Origin: Antonospora locustae
Taxonomy: Eukaryota; Microsporidia
Assembly (NCBI GenBank): GCA_007674295.1
Contig: CM017448.1
Location: 204,254-268,253, forward strand
Reading direction: 5' to 3'
Length of the DNA stretch: 64,000 bases
Below the pieces are notes generated by a model, which was given only the letters and a program-made list of their open reading frames with translations, had not been told where the DNA came from and made no database searches. The translations under genes were made by a program, and so were the position numbers. Every line of letters starts with the position of its first letter. The first letter of the stretch is position 1. Below, piece by piece: positions 35,549 through 44,213 of this stretch.

Positions 35549-37294
35549 CTATCTCAGCGACAGTAAAATGCTTCTAAAGCGTCTTTCATTTCTGTCTTTT
35601 ATGTTGCCATCTGCAAAGTATTTTTTGGAAGTGTTAACAAGTTTTTTGCTTTTTCTAAGAACCTCTGCTATCTGATCTGGGGGCATCTGCGCAATGATTC
35701 CGATGCCTTCGTCTCCTATAATCTCAAGGGTCTTTATGAACCCTTCAAAAAGCCCTGGGTCTAGCCAAATTGCTCTTCTTACTAGTTTGTACAGCAGCGA
35801 AACAACAAATTTCTTCAGAGATGGGAGCTTCATATACGACAGAATGACGCTTCTCATGAAGAGAGGCGGAAGAGCATCCATTTCCATCTTTGGAATAGCA
35901 AACAGAACGACTGATTCGTTGAATCCCGGGTTGTCTATGCACAGTTTTGTAATATTCTTTGCAGATTCAACATTTGAAACATAGTGCGCAAAGTAAAAGA
36001 TTTCGTTCAGCGTAAAGATTCGCAGGAAATGTTTCAGCGATGCTTCATCAACAAGCAGCTTGCTCAGGGCCTCCAGGTTTTTTTCTCTCTTGAAGTATGG
36101 CATGAGGCTGTAGAAGTAGCTAGGGTTGTCCGACAGATGGCTCAGAAAGAATCCCCTCAAATCTTCCGAAAGCGGCTTGGAAAGCAAATATGAATTTATT
36201 AACGCAATCCAGTTTTTGTCCTTGCTGTTGAGTACAGGCGCAAAAAGGCCTTTTATGAACGATTCATCCTTTCTGTGCAGAAACGTAGCAATCTTCGTGA
36301 TTTCGGATGCGTTCAGACGTCCAACATCCTTCAGCATACACAGGATTATTTCCTCGTTTTTCTCTGCTATTTTCAATGACTCCTCAATGTCAAAGCCGAA
36401 CGCTTCTATCTTTGGGGCAAAAATTTCATAATTATTCGCCACGAGATCAACAATGGAATACCGCTCGTACACAACATTTCCAGAAGCAAGTGCATTCAGT
36501 AGAGTCTCCCTAAAGCAGGGCCTACTGACAACAAGCTTTCCGTATGTGTCAAAGTCCAGCGATGCAAGATTTATTCGCGATATGTCCACTCTTGGAAGTA
36601 AATCGTAAAGGGAATGCAGCTCGTGCAAGTATATATAGTTCTCAACAACTTCGTAAAACTTCCGATTGAACACGTATGCAGAAAGAGCCATCTCACATGC
36701 CCTGTCTCTATTTCTGCCAAGAAGCTCAATAAAGAAATGAATGTCCTTTTCTTGAAGACACATCACAACATACTTTCTGCAGTTCTTCAGGCCCGTCCAA
36801 TTTTCCTGTGCTTTTTCTAGGAAGTACTTGGAAAAAGAAAAATCGGTGCATACTTTCTCTTTTGGCTCGTAGAAGTTTTTGACAAAGTTCTCTATTTCCC
36901 TTGTGCTGTATGTTATAAGAGCTTCTACAACCTTGGAAACCAGGTATTCGTGTTCGTCAAATTCAGAGGCAACAGGGTCTGTGATGCTGAGCTGTCTGAT
37001 ATTCTCCAGAAAAGAGACACACTCTGCAGGAAGGTGTTGCAGAAGGAGGCTTCTTAGTCGACCAAAGTGAAAGCAAAGGGTGCGCTCTGCCATTGAAGGC
37101 ATTTCTATAGGATTCTCACATAGCACCATGACAAACGATAGAACAAGAATTGCGTTGCCTTTGGTGATGCTACAGCAGAGACGAGAGAGTGCATGCATCT
37201 TTCTCAGATAACTTAGCGAGCGAAAGCTCAGCATCAGCTGAATGAGCTGCTCGCTGTTCGCTGCGTCTGTTCGTGCGTTTTGTAGCATGTTCAT
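35549..37294 (-). CDS. PTA1: Symplekin/Pta1-like cleavage and polyadenylation scaffold
   Basis: 581 residues from ATG 37294, which directly follows CCCC; an upstream ATG at 37327 is possible. It is a helical-repeat protein. The last 130 residues match the symplekin C-terminal domain: LFMRSVILSYMKLPSLKKFV, LLYKLVRRAIWLDPGLFEGF and IIAQMPPDQIAEVLR. Symplekin scaffolds the pre-mRNA 3'-end cleavage factor. Yeast Pta1 is 785 and human symplekin about 1,270 residues, so the N-terminal HEAT region is reduced. Confidence 0.82.
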   Translation of the reverse strand: MNMLQNARTDAANSEQLIQLMLSFRSLSYLRKMHALSRLCCSITKGNAILVLSFVMVLCENPIEMPSMAERTLCFHFGRLRSLLLQHLPAECVSFLENIRQLSITDPVASEFDEHEYLVSKVVEALITYSTREIENFVKNFYEPKEKVCTDFSFSKYFLEKAQENWTGLKNCRKYVVMCLQEKDIHFFIELLGRNRDRACEMALSAYVFNRKFYEVVENYIYLHELHSLYDLLPRVDISRINLASLDFDTYGKLVVSRPCFRETLLNALASGNVVYERYSIVDLVANNYEIFAPKIEAFGFDIEESLKIAEKNEEIILCMLKDVGRLNASEITKIATFLHRKDESFIKGLFAPVLNSKDKNWIALINSYLLSKPLSEDLRGFFLSHLSDNPSYFYSLMPYFKREKNLEALSKLLVDEASLKHFLRIFTLNEIFYFAHYVSNVESAKNITKLCIDNPGFNESVVLFAIPKMEMDALPPLFMRSVILSYMKLPSLKKFVVSLLYKLVRRAIWLDPGLFEGFIKTLEIIGDEGIGIIAQMPPDQIAEVLRKSKKLVNTSKKYFADGNIKDRNERRFRSILLSLR

Positions 37295-37426
37295 GGGGTA
37301 TGTTTTGGCTGCAACAAAGGATGACATGCAGCATCAAAAAGCAACATGCAGCCAGCAAGCTGAATACATAGAAGTGCAAAGGCCCAAGCCACAAACCATT
37401 GTTTAGGAGGTTTATTCAGGTGGTAC

Positions 37427-38005
37427 CTAAGTGTGCTTTTTCTTCTTTCTGCCCTCAAAGATCTTGTTGGTGCGCCTTCGCTGCTTTATCATGTGATAGT
37501 AAAGGTACGGAAACAGCGGAAAGTACAGAAGCATTGTGGCACCAAATATCCAGGATCTTTTGTCGTCGTACATCATATATGCGCAATTTATCATGTATAT
37601 TTCCAACGATATTCCCAGTGGATAGAGCACAATAAAGGCATTGTAGCGTAGCTTCTTGAGCCATCCTGCATGCGAGAGGTAAAACATGTACCTGATGAGG
37701 TCTGAGATGTTCCAACAAACAAGCATAACAGTCAACATCACGTTTTGGAGGCTGTGCATGTACGCAATAACCCACACAACATACAGCCTAGACATCACCT
37801 GTATCAGTGTGGGCGAATATGTAGACCTTGAGGCCCCCACCAAGATGTTGAATATCTCAACAATAAAAAAAGTCTGAGACAGCCCAGCCCTGAACAGATA
37901 CGTCTTTTTTTTGTAGATCTGATACATCACTGCGCTTGCGAGCCCATATACAATTACCAGTATTCCAACAAGGTTATAAGAATAAGTGTATGCTTTCTTC
38001 AACAT
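37427..38005 (-). CDS. PHS1: 3-hydroxyacyl-CoA dehydratase (Phs1/HACD)
   Basis: A 192-residue ER membrane protein with six helices. Family signs are IFNILVGASRSTYSPTLIQV, SRLYVVW, WNISDLIRYMFY and LRYNAFIVLYPLGISLEIYM; the Tyr of YPLG and the Glu of SLE correspond to the catalytic pair. It performs the third step of very-long-chain fatty acid elongation. It ends in a lysine-rich KKKKHT tail, resembling a dilysine ER-retrieval signal. Confidence 0.92.
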   Translation of the reverse strand: MLKKAYTYSYNLVGILVIVYGLASAVMYQIYKKKTYLFRAGLSQTFFIVEIFNILVGASRSTYSPTLIQVMSRLYVVWVIAYMHSLQNVMLTVMLVCWNISDLIRYMFYLSHAGWLKKLRYNAFIVLYPLGISLEIYMINCAYMMYDDKRSWIFGATMLLYFPLFPYLYYHMIKQRRRTNKIFEGRKKKKHT

Positions 38006-38220
38006 CTCTTTTGTGGGTTAGGGGTTTTTGCAAACAACAATGCACGAATACCGGCGCTGTTGGGCATTTCCTCTTACTTCCTTTTGCAAGAGTGGCGCGG
38101 TGACAAAGCTAAAAAAGACTTCAGAGTAAGTGATTGACCACGTAGCCGGACTAAAGAAATGCTGTGATCTGCGTTCACGAAGACATTCAAGTTGATAAAG
38201 AATACAAAATTTACCCCTCG

Positions 38221-39159
38221 ATGCAGCTTTTTATTGGAAAAGTCCCTAGCTCAATTAGTTATGATGAGCTTTACGACTATTTTAGCAAGTTTGGAAAGGT
38301 AAGCGAGCTAAGGTTAAAGGAGTCGTACGGGTTTTTGAGATACGAACAGGACGACGTTGCAGAAAAAGTAGTTGAGGAGAAGCACAAAATAAACGAGTTT
38401 GAGATTCACGTGGAGGCAGCAAGCAACGGAAGAAAATTCCAGGGCGCAGAATACAGGCCAAGAAGTCCCCCCAGATACCATCCGCGGAGCCCCGTGTACC
38501 GTCCAGGCCCAAGAGACATGCGATACCGGCCTCGTTCTCCTGAGAGAATGAGAGGCCGCTCACCGCCATATACACCAGACTGGGCCCGAAAAAGATACAG
38601 GTCACCAACGCCAGAAAGAAGTCCTTGCGACTACTGCGATCGCTGTGAAAGACATGGGCGCTACGGAAGAGGTTACAGAGATGTCTTTTTGAAAAGAGAA
38701 AAGAGAAGCATGGATTACGGAGGACCAGGCCGCTTCAGCAGCCAGATGAAGATTGTCCTGGACAACATTGGCGAGAACGTGGGGCAGCGCGACCTTTTTG
38801 ACTTCGTGGAGCGGTACAACCTCAAGCCAACATTCACAAAGGTTACTGCAAGCGGAAACCACGGAATCGTTGAGTTTGCTACGATTGAGGAGAAAGAGGA
38901 TGCCCTTAACAAGCTGAACGGCGTGGAGTTCATGGGAAGAGTGGTGTCTGCAAGACCGTACTTCCAGCGTGAGCGGGGGTTTGGTAGAGATCTCCGTTAC
39001 CGAAGACCAGCTGGCGAGGGTATTCCGCAGCCAAGCAACATCTACGACGACATTAAAACGGGTGAAGACTGGCCTAAGAACCCGCAGAACGAGGGTGAGT
39101 GGCAGAGTGGCGCAGGCGGCTGGACAGACACCAAGGAGGGAGAGAAGCCCGAGCTATAA
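38221..39159 (+). CDS. SR-like RNA-binding protein with two RRMs
   Basis: 312 residues from ATG 38221 (CCCC six bases upstream). RRM1 (1-75) has MQLFIGKVPSSISYDELYDY and SYGFLRYE. A central arginine/proline/serine-rich linker (RSP-type repeats) contains a CDYCDRC cluster. RRM2 (about 175-245) has MKIVLDNIGENVGQRDLFDF and GIVEFATIEEKEDALNKLNG. The tail is tryptophan/glycine-rich. The layout is that of SR or Npl3-type mRNA-binding proteins in splicing or export. The exact orthologue is not certain. Confidence 0.85.
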   Translation: MQLFIGKVPSSISYDELYDYFSKFGKVSELRLKESYGFLRYEQDDVAEKVVEEKHKINEFEIHVEAASNGRKFQGAEYRPRSPPRYHPRSPVYRPGPRDMRYRPRSPERMRGRSPPYTPDWARKRYRSPTPERSPCDYCDRCERHGRYGRGYRDVFLKREKRSMDYGGPGRFSSQMKIVLDNIGENVGQRDLFDFVERYNLKPTFTKVTASGNHGIVEFATIEEKEDALNKLNGVEFMGRVVSARPYFQRERGFGRDLRYRRPAGEGIPQPSNIYDDIKTGEDWPKNPQNEGEWQSGAGGWTDTKEGEKPEL

Positions 39160-39288
39160 AAGTCTTTGCAATGAAGTCGTTTTGAATCAGCACATTTATT
39201 CATGGATTAGCTTCTCAGGAGGAAGCTGTGCAGCAGACCAATCTCAAGGCTGACTGGTGTTTCTGAAGCAGCTGCAGGCTACATCGAG

Positions 39289-40320
39289 TCAGGATGCTGC
39301 ATAGTTAGGCACACCATGCTCCCTTTTCCTCAGAATATCGGAGCTAAGTCCATGCTTCTCTATAAGCTGGCTTATTTTGAAGTTCATGTAGAATTGCTCC
39401 GTGGATTCTCTGAGCTCGCAAAACCTCTTTTTGATGACAATGTCCTGGAGGATGAGGAAATCGTTGGCGGCAGGGCTTTCAAGTTGAAGAACTCCCCATG
39501 GGTACTCACGCACATAGTCGCCGTTTTCGTTTTTCGAAAACGATACTATAAAGTACGGCGGTGCATTCTCTCCTGCGTCATCGTTCCAGCATGCACTGAA
39601 GACATGTATTCCGTGATTGTACATGTCCTCTCTGATTTTATTATAGCACTGCGGTATTTCTCCAGAAGACAGCATGTCACTCTTTGCAACAATCGGAACC
39701 AAGTTGCAGAGCCTTGATATTTTCTTCATGACAGAAATGTCGACACATCGGAGTCCTTCTGGATTTGGCTCCACGAAAAACAGGCATAGATGGATTCTGG
39801 TGTCTCTAATGTGCAGCCTGATTGTTTCCAACTCGCTTTCTTGATACAGCACGAACTGTCTCTTTATATATCCTTCTATGGGTTCCCAGCATCGGTCATT
39901 AGAGGTGTTGCCACCAAGGTTGTCGACTTCAAGAAGCGACAGCCTGACAGAAAACCCCTTCTCAACCACATCTGCAACGTACTTTCTGAACGTAACAACA
40001 TGCTCCTTCTGTGCCAATGTGCTATCTGCATCGCTGCTGGAAACCGGCACAACTTCTCCATTGTTACACAGATACCTCACAGGGGAAGCGTCCTCGCACG
40101 AGGACCCTCCAGATGGGATTTTGTCTGTGTCTAGAAGCATGTTGAGGAAAGTGGTCTTTCCTAAGCCGTTTGCACCCACAACCATGATGTTGTAGTCAAT
40201 CTTCCTCCTGAAGGGTGTCTGGTACCTCTGGTTGGGAAGGTTTGAGACACCAATTCCCCTGGCGTTCATGTTTACAAACATCAGATTCTCTATAAATCCT
40301 GAAACATCTATTTCAAACAT
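39289..40320 (-). CDS. Septin GTPase
   Basis: 343 residues with a septin GTPase domain: VSNLPNQRYQ at the start, VVGANGLGKTTFLNMLL (P-loop), VPIVAKSDML (AKAD-type base motif) and EYPWGVLQLE in the septin-unique element. Septins polymerise into filaments at membranes and division sites. There is no long C-terminal coiled coil, which points to a CDC10-like or reduced subunit. Microsporidia typically have only a few septins. It is divergent from the SNARE gene, 24 bp apart. Confidence 0.93.
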   Translation of the reverse strand: MFEIDVSGFIENLMFVNMNARGIGVSNLPNQRYQTPFRRKIDYNIMVVGANGLGKTTFLNMLLDTDKIPSGGSSCEDASPVRYLCNNGEVVPVSSSDADSTLAQKEHVVTFRKYVADVVEKGFSVRLSLLEVDNLGGNTSNDRCWEPIEGYIKRQFVLYQESELETIRLHIRDTRIHLCLFFVEPNPEGLRCVDISVMKKISRLCNLVPIVAKSDMLSSGEIPQCYNKIREDMYNHGIHVFSACWNDDAGENAPPYFIVSFSKNENGDYVREYPWGVLQLESPAANDFLILQDIVIKKRFCELRESTEQFYMNFKISQLIEKHGLSSDILRKREHGVPNYAAS

Positions 40321-40344
40321 AGCACTTGTTGATGCAAAAGCTAG

Positions 40345-40620
40345 ATGCAGAGCGACTACTCCAGTAAAATGAAAGAAGCGCTACGAATAACGGAGTATGC
40401 AGATAGAGAGGCCAAGAGCATTCTGTCTGAGATAGACATGCAGAACGAGAAACTTGTGGAGATTCAAAAGATGTCCGGAGAGTCGCTGGGGCTTCTTTCT
40501 CTAAACAACCAGCTGATAGAGAAGACAGGAAAAGGCATGAGCGCCAAGCTTTTGATTGCCGTTCTGCTTTTTCTTCTCATTGTGCTTGTCTTAGTGTTTG
40601 TGAAGATCAGCCTCTACTGA
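40345..40620 (+). CDS. Small tail-anchored SNARE-like protein
   Basis: 91 residues: an amphipathic helix of SNARE type (REAKSILSEIDMQNEKLVEI then SLGLLSLNNQLIEKTGKGM) followed by one C-terminal membrane helix (AKLLIAVLLFLLIVLVLVFV). The pattern around ILSEIDMQNEKL is closest to Qb/Qc SNAREs such as Vti1 or Bos1. It has no N-terminal regulatory domain, so it would be a bare SNARE motif with an anchor. The window also encodes two Qa-SNAREs. Confidence 0.68.
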   Translation: MQSDYSSKMKEALRITEYADREAKSILSEIDMQNEKLVEIQKMSGESLGLLSLNNQLIEKTGKGMSAKLLIAVLLFLLIVLVLVFVKISLY

Positions 40621-40705
40621 TAGATAAGATAACCCTGCAGCACGTACTCAAATAAATTTATTAGATGCCCTTTCATGTGTAAGGCAGAAGCATGCAGTAC
40701 TGGTT

Positions 40706-41194
40706 CTATTTTGCCACATTGCCAGGAGATTGCATCTGGCTATTTTTCTCAAGCAGTTTTTTCAAAAGCTCTTCCTTCTCAAGATCCTCCTTGCTCTTTC
40801 CCTGCGCTTTCATTTTCTGGCCATACATCATCTCTTCTACAACACTTCTCTCCTCTGGATCCAGTGTGCTCAGATCCGATATGGTCTTTGACTCTGCAAG
40901 CTTTCCAACATCGATCCTGCGATGTCCCTTTATCACACACTCCCACCATCCACCTTTCTTCTTGCACAAGACAAACTTGAGCTTTTTGCCCTCTGCTATG
41001 TACCAGTACGTCTCGTCTGCGTTGATCGTGCTGAACAGGTCGCCGTCTACAAGCACAGTATCTCTGTACATGATCTTCAGCCTATTCTGCGTAGCAATAA
41101 ACTTGATGGCACTTCTGTCGATCACTTCTGGCATCTCCAGCATCATCTCCACCTCTGTGAACTCCTGTGTCCATGTGTATACTTCGCTATTCAT
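40706..41194 (-). CDS. NUDC: NudC-family CS-domain co-chaperone
   Basis: 162 residues starting at ATG 41194 directly after CCC. The CS domain begins YTWTQEFTEVEMMLEMPEVI and includes VDGDLFSTINADETYWYIAE and WWECVIKG. The NudC-specific end follows: LDPEERSVVEEMMYGQKMKA. It is an Hsp90-associated chaperone linked to dynein and nuclear movement. The long coiled-coil N-terminus of metazoan NudC is missing, as in fungal forms. Confidence 0.93.
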   Translation of the reverse strand: MNSEVYTWTQEFTEVEMMLEMPEVIDRSAIKFIATQNRLKIMYRDTVLVDGDLFSTINADETYWYIAEGKKLKFVLCKKKGGWWECVIKGHRRIDVGKLAESKTISDLSTLDPEERSVVEEMMYGQKMKAQGKSKEDLEKEELLKKLLEKNSQMQSPGNVAK

Positions 41195-41236
41195 GGGCAC
41201 TTTTTTTCAAAACACTTGATCATGCATACATGCCGG

Positions 41237-41605
41237 TCACTTTTTATCGCTACCACGCCCTTGTATGTTGCGCAAATGTTTTTCATACTGCTCAAACAAA
41301 AAGGTCAAGTCCTTCGATGCATCTGTATCCAGAACCCTTGTAACTGAGCGTAGAAAGCACTTGTTGAGACTGGACACCTTGTTTCGAGCATCCTCATCTT
41401 TCTTGCGAATGTCCGGAAACAAGTCTACACCAGAGAACATGCGCGCAATCTTTCCACCATACGTTGCAGCAGGGCTCTCAATACGTGCATGTGCAATCTT
41501 TCTTGTCTGCAAACCCGGTTGGAGAATCTTCGCATGCGTGACAAGGTCTTCATCGTTGCTGTATGGCGACAACTGAGACGTTGCTTTTCTCTTTTTGCCC
41601 TGCAT
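41237..41605 (-). CDS. Hypothetical protein, 122 residues
   Basis: The N-terminus is basic with a nuclear-localisation-like KKRK (MQGKKRKATS); the C-terminal half is helical (FLRSVTRVLDTDASKDLTFL). CCC lies about seven bases upstream of the ATG. It is tightly spaced before NUDC on the same strand (about 40 bp). A nuclear, possibly kinetochore- or chromatin-associated role is suggested only by composition. No family recognised. Confidence 0.65.
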   Translation of the reverse strand: MQGKKRKATSQLSPYSNDEDLVTHAKILQPGLQTRKIAHARIESPAATYGGKIARMFSGVDLFPDIRKKDEDARNKVSSLNKCFLRSVTRVLDTDASKDLTFLFEQYEKHLRNIQGRGSDKK

Positions 41606-41821
41606 TCCAGAGGGTATTTTGCATGAATATGGTTCTCCGTCCAGGAGACCTTCGAAAAAGACCTCTCTTTCACCGAGAGCAATGGCACGTGATTACAATA
41701 CCATATCGAAAGTAATATAACGATAAACACTACAAAAATTTACTTTGCAGCATGTATCTGTTAAGTAAGCATGAACTGCACAGAGCGCGAAATTAAAATT
41801 CTACTGCACACTAAATGTTTC

Positions 41822-42724
41822 TTATCTGTCGTCAGCGTCACGATCCTGCACTACGCTCTCAGCACCTCCTCGCCTGCTGTCTGCATTTCCACCGTTAGTT
41901 ATGCTTCTGGCACCACCTGCCCATCCAGGCCCGTAGCGGAGAAGCAGAAACAAGAGACCAAAGATAACTCCAAGAGATATGAGGCCATATATGATTCTTT
42001 TGAGCCACATTGCATTCACCTGATATCTGTATGCAGTCTCAAGATCCTTATTTGCAGTCTCTGTGCTGGTCTTCGTCTTTGCCATCTTGACCTCGATCTT
42101 GTCCACAACAGCACCTGACTGGTTAACCATTCTCTGCAGCTCAGTGATCAGCTCCAAAAGCTCATCCAGCCGCTTTGACAGCGACCTTATTCTTGCGTTT
42201 TTGTCCTTCACATCTTCCAATTGCTTTCGAGAGGACTCAGACCCTCCTGCAAGAGCCTTCTGCATGACAACATCGCTGTCTCTTCTTGATATTATCTTGT
42301 TGACCTCCTCCTCGGTAGCTCCCGGGTTCACTGCCATATATTGCGACTTCAGCTTGCTCTCCTCATCGTGTGCATACTTCAGCTGCCCATGTCGGAATCG
42401 GTTGATCTCTGAAGTCAGGTTCTTCATGCATCTCTGCCAGTGCATGTTCCGAGACTGGTACTCTAAAGAATCCTCCTTCTGCTTTTTTCTTACAGCATCG
42501 TTCTCTTCTTTAATATTCTCCAGCTCGTCCTTGATATCATGCGACTGTCTTTTGAAGAGCTCTGCAACTGCCTCTATCTCCTGTGTTATCTTTTTCTCCT
42601 CGTCCTCCTTGAGCACGTCCCGCAACTTTCTAGAGTACAACTCGCCGAACTTGCTCGTGTAATCCCTAAGTCTGTCTATGCTCTCTTTGAGACGCGTTAT
42701 CCTTCTCAGGAAATCGTCCAGCAT
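41822..42724 (-). CDS. SSO1: Syntaxin-type Qa-SNARE, Sso/plasma-membrane-like
   Basis: 300 residues from ATG 42724 (CCCC five bases upstream; another ATG at 42739). An N-terminal Habc-type helical domain (about 1-140) is followed by a SNARE helix with RSLSKRLDELLELITELQRM and VVDKIEVKMAKTKTST, then a membrane helix (IIYGLISLGVIFGLLFLLL). About 36 residues follow the membrane helix, rich in Gly, Arg and Asp. Such a tail is unusual for a plasma-membrane syntaxin. It would drive secretory vesicle fusion. Confidence 0.85.
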   Translation of the reverse strand: MLDDFLRRITRLKESIDRLRDYTSKFGELYSRKLRDVLKEDEEKKITQEIEAVAELFKRQSHDIKDELENIKEENDAVRKKQKEDSLEYQSRNMHWQRCMKNLTSEINRFRHGQLKYAHDEESKLKSQYMAVNPGATEEEVNKIISRRDSDVVMQKALAGGSESSRKQLEDVKDKNARIRSLSKRLDELLELITELQRMVNQSGAVVDKIEVKMAKTKTSTETANKDLETAYRYQVNAMWLKRIIYGLISLGVIFGLLFLLLRYGPGWAGGARSITNGGNADSRRGGAESVVQDRDADDR

Positions 42725-42932
42725 AAAGGGGAGCTGCATGTTTTTTCCATATGGTGTGGAAAACCAATTGAAACAACCAGTAGAGACCAGTTCTGTCATT
42801 CCGGCAGTCCGTACGAACCTTCTTCAGTTGCTATTTTCGTAAAGCAGGACAACATTCTCGAGCTACAGCCGCACGTTTGTGGCAGGAAAAAGCGGGCTGG
42901 GCTGTCTATTTCCCCTCAAGCAGACTCCTCCC

Positions 42933-43343
42933 ATGGCCATCTTCTCCACGCAAGTGTCCGACGACGAAGACCTCTACGACAAGTTTCAAGTGGATAACCG
43001 AACATTTTACAGAAGAAAGCAAGAAAGCAGCGGCATCGCAACTTCTCCAAAAAAGACACAACCAAGAAGAAAAAAAAGATACTCTGACCAGTTCAAGGAC
43101 CCTATCTTTGAGCAAAAAGACATGCTCCGCAAGTTGAACATGATCGTGACCTTCAGAGAAAAAAACGGGGACTTGGACGCCATCACAGAAAGATGGCGAG
43201 AGTGCATATGTGAGTGCACACATGTTCTAAGCAACGAGTATGGGTTTTCTCCTGCAGAGATTTTCAACACGTTCAGGTTGGAAAAGTACGGATTTGACTG
43301 CGAAGATTTTGGCATTGACAAAGACAACTTTACTGGACATTAG
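42933..43343 (+). CDS. SFR1: Swi5-dependent recombination protein Sfr1/Mei5-like
   Basis: 136 residues from an ATG directly after CCC. The N-terminal third is basic and disordered; the C-terminal domain reads MLRKLNMIVTFREKNGDLDA, ITERWRECICECTHVL, and a GIDKDNFTG end. This arrangement (coiled coil, RWRxC helix, then a small closing domain) is that of Sfr1/Mei5. That protein works with Swi5/Sae3 to load Rad51 or Dmc1 onto DNA. Together with the MSH5-like gene at the left edge it suggests a working recombination pathway. Confidence 0.72.
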   Translation: MAIFSTQVSDDEDLYDKFQVDNRTFYRRKQESSGIATSPKKTQPRRKKRYSDQFKDPIFEQKDMLRKLNMIVTFREKNGDLDAITERWRECICECTHVLSNEYGFSPAEIFNTFRLEKYGFDCEDFGIDKDNFTGH

Positions 43344-43861
43344 TGTGCTGCCCAGCGTTTAAAGAATCGCTCAAAGACAGCATCAGGCATGGCACAGTCA
43401 TGATATGCGGCCCTGTACTGAAAATAAAGCATGAAGCAAGACTTGGCATATTCTTAGAATGCTGGGAGTTACCAGTGCTTTCTCCTTGGACGTTCTTTCG
43501 TATCGCAGCACTGCATGTTGGTCAGGGACTGCATTATTTTTTGTACTTGAATTGTGTGCAGGGCAAGTTGCGTCGGAGCATTGAATGCTTTCTTTCTCTC
43601 TGTACACCTTTATGCAACTTCAATCCACGATTGCGTATATATGCCTCTGTTAATAAAGCGATACTGTGCTCGCAGTTTCTTGCATTGCGTAACCGTGATA
43701 TAAACATCGACGCATATGATTAAGCATTTTCAATTTAGTTTTGCATCTTACAGCGAATAGTTCACCAAACTTCTACTAGTAGCGAAGAATGAAGTATCCT
43801 TGGTCGCATGTTCTGAAACCCATGCAATGTACCAACTACTGTCAGTGCAGAGATAGAATAG
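43344..43861. other. Intergenic, 518 bp
   Basis: No confident gene. A plus-strand AATAAA is near 43652. It marks the transition from the AT-richer core to the GC-rich block on its right. Confidence 0.5.
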
Positions 43862-44182
43862 CTACCTTCTCTCCATGTACTGTGCAAGTACCCTGTCCAT
43901 CTCCTCCTTGGATGGAAGAGGCTCTCTCTGCGGCCTCTCTGCGACATAGTGGCGTCTTGGTGCGTAGTTGCGCCGAGGTTCATAGAACCCGCGCATGTAG
44001 TTTCTCTCGTCCCTGTATCCCCTGTGCTCGCGCGGGAAGAGGTGCCTCTCTCTGTAGTTTCTTGTAAAGGGTGCTCGCTCGTGTGCATCTCGCCTTTCTG
44101 CAGCGTTGCCGCCACGGTCTCTCAGGTATCTCTGTCTTCTCACATGGCTGTCTTTGCGCCCTGCGTCTCTCTCCTTGTCCAT
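43862..44182 (-). CDS. Small arginine-rich protein with UAP56-binding-like C-terminus
   Basis: 106 residues. The frame is open far upstream, but the ATG at 44182 directly follows CCCCCC, which decides the start. The body is rich in Arg, Tyr and Glu (RNYRERHLFPREHRGYRDER), and it ends in LPSKEEMDRVLAQYMERR. This resembles the UAP56-binding motif at the ends of mRNA export adaptors such as Yra1/ALY and FoP. A role as an export adaptor is inferred. It lies 31 bp downstream of XPB on the same strand. Confidence 0.65.
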   Translation of the reverse strand: MDKERDAGRKDSHVRRQRYLRDRGGNAAERRDAHERAPFTRNYRERHLFPREHRGYRDERNYMRGFYEPRRNYAPRRHYVAERPQREPLPSKEEMDRVLAQYMERR

Positions 44183-44213
44183 GGGGGGCTGCTTTTTTCC
44201 TGTCTCTGCCAAG

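Noticed and set aside
43343..43723. 126-codon plus-strand frame after SFR1
   Set aside because: No homology, no CCC start context, cysteine-rich random-like composition; probably 3' flank.
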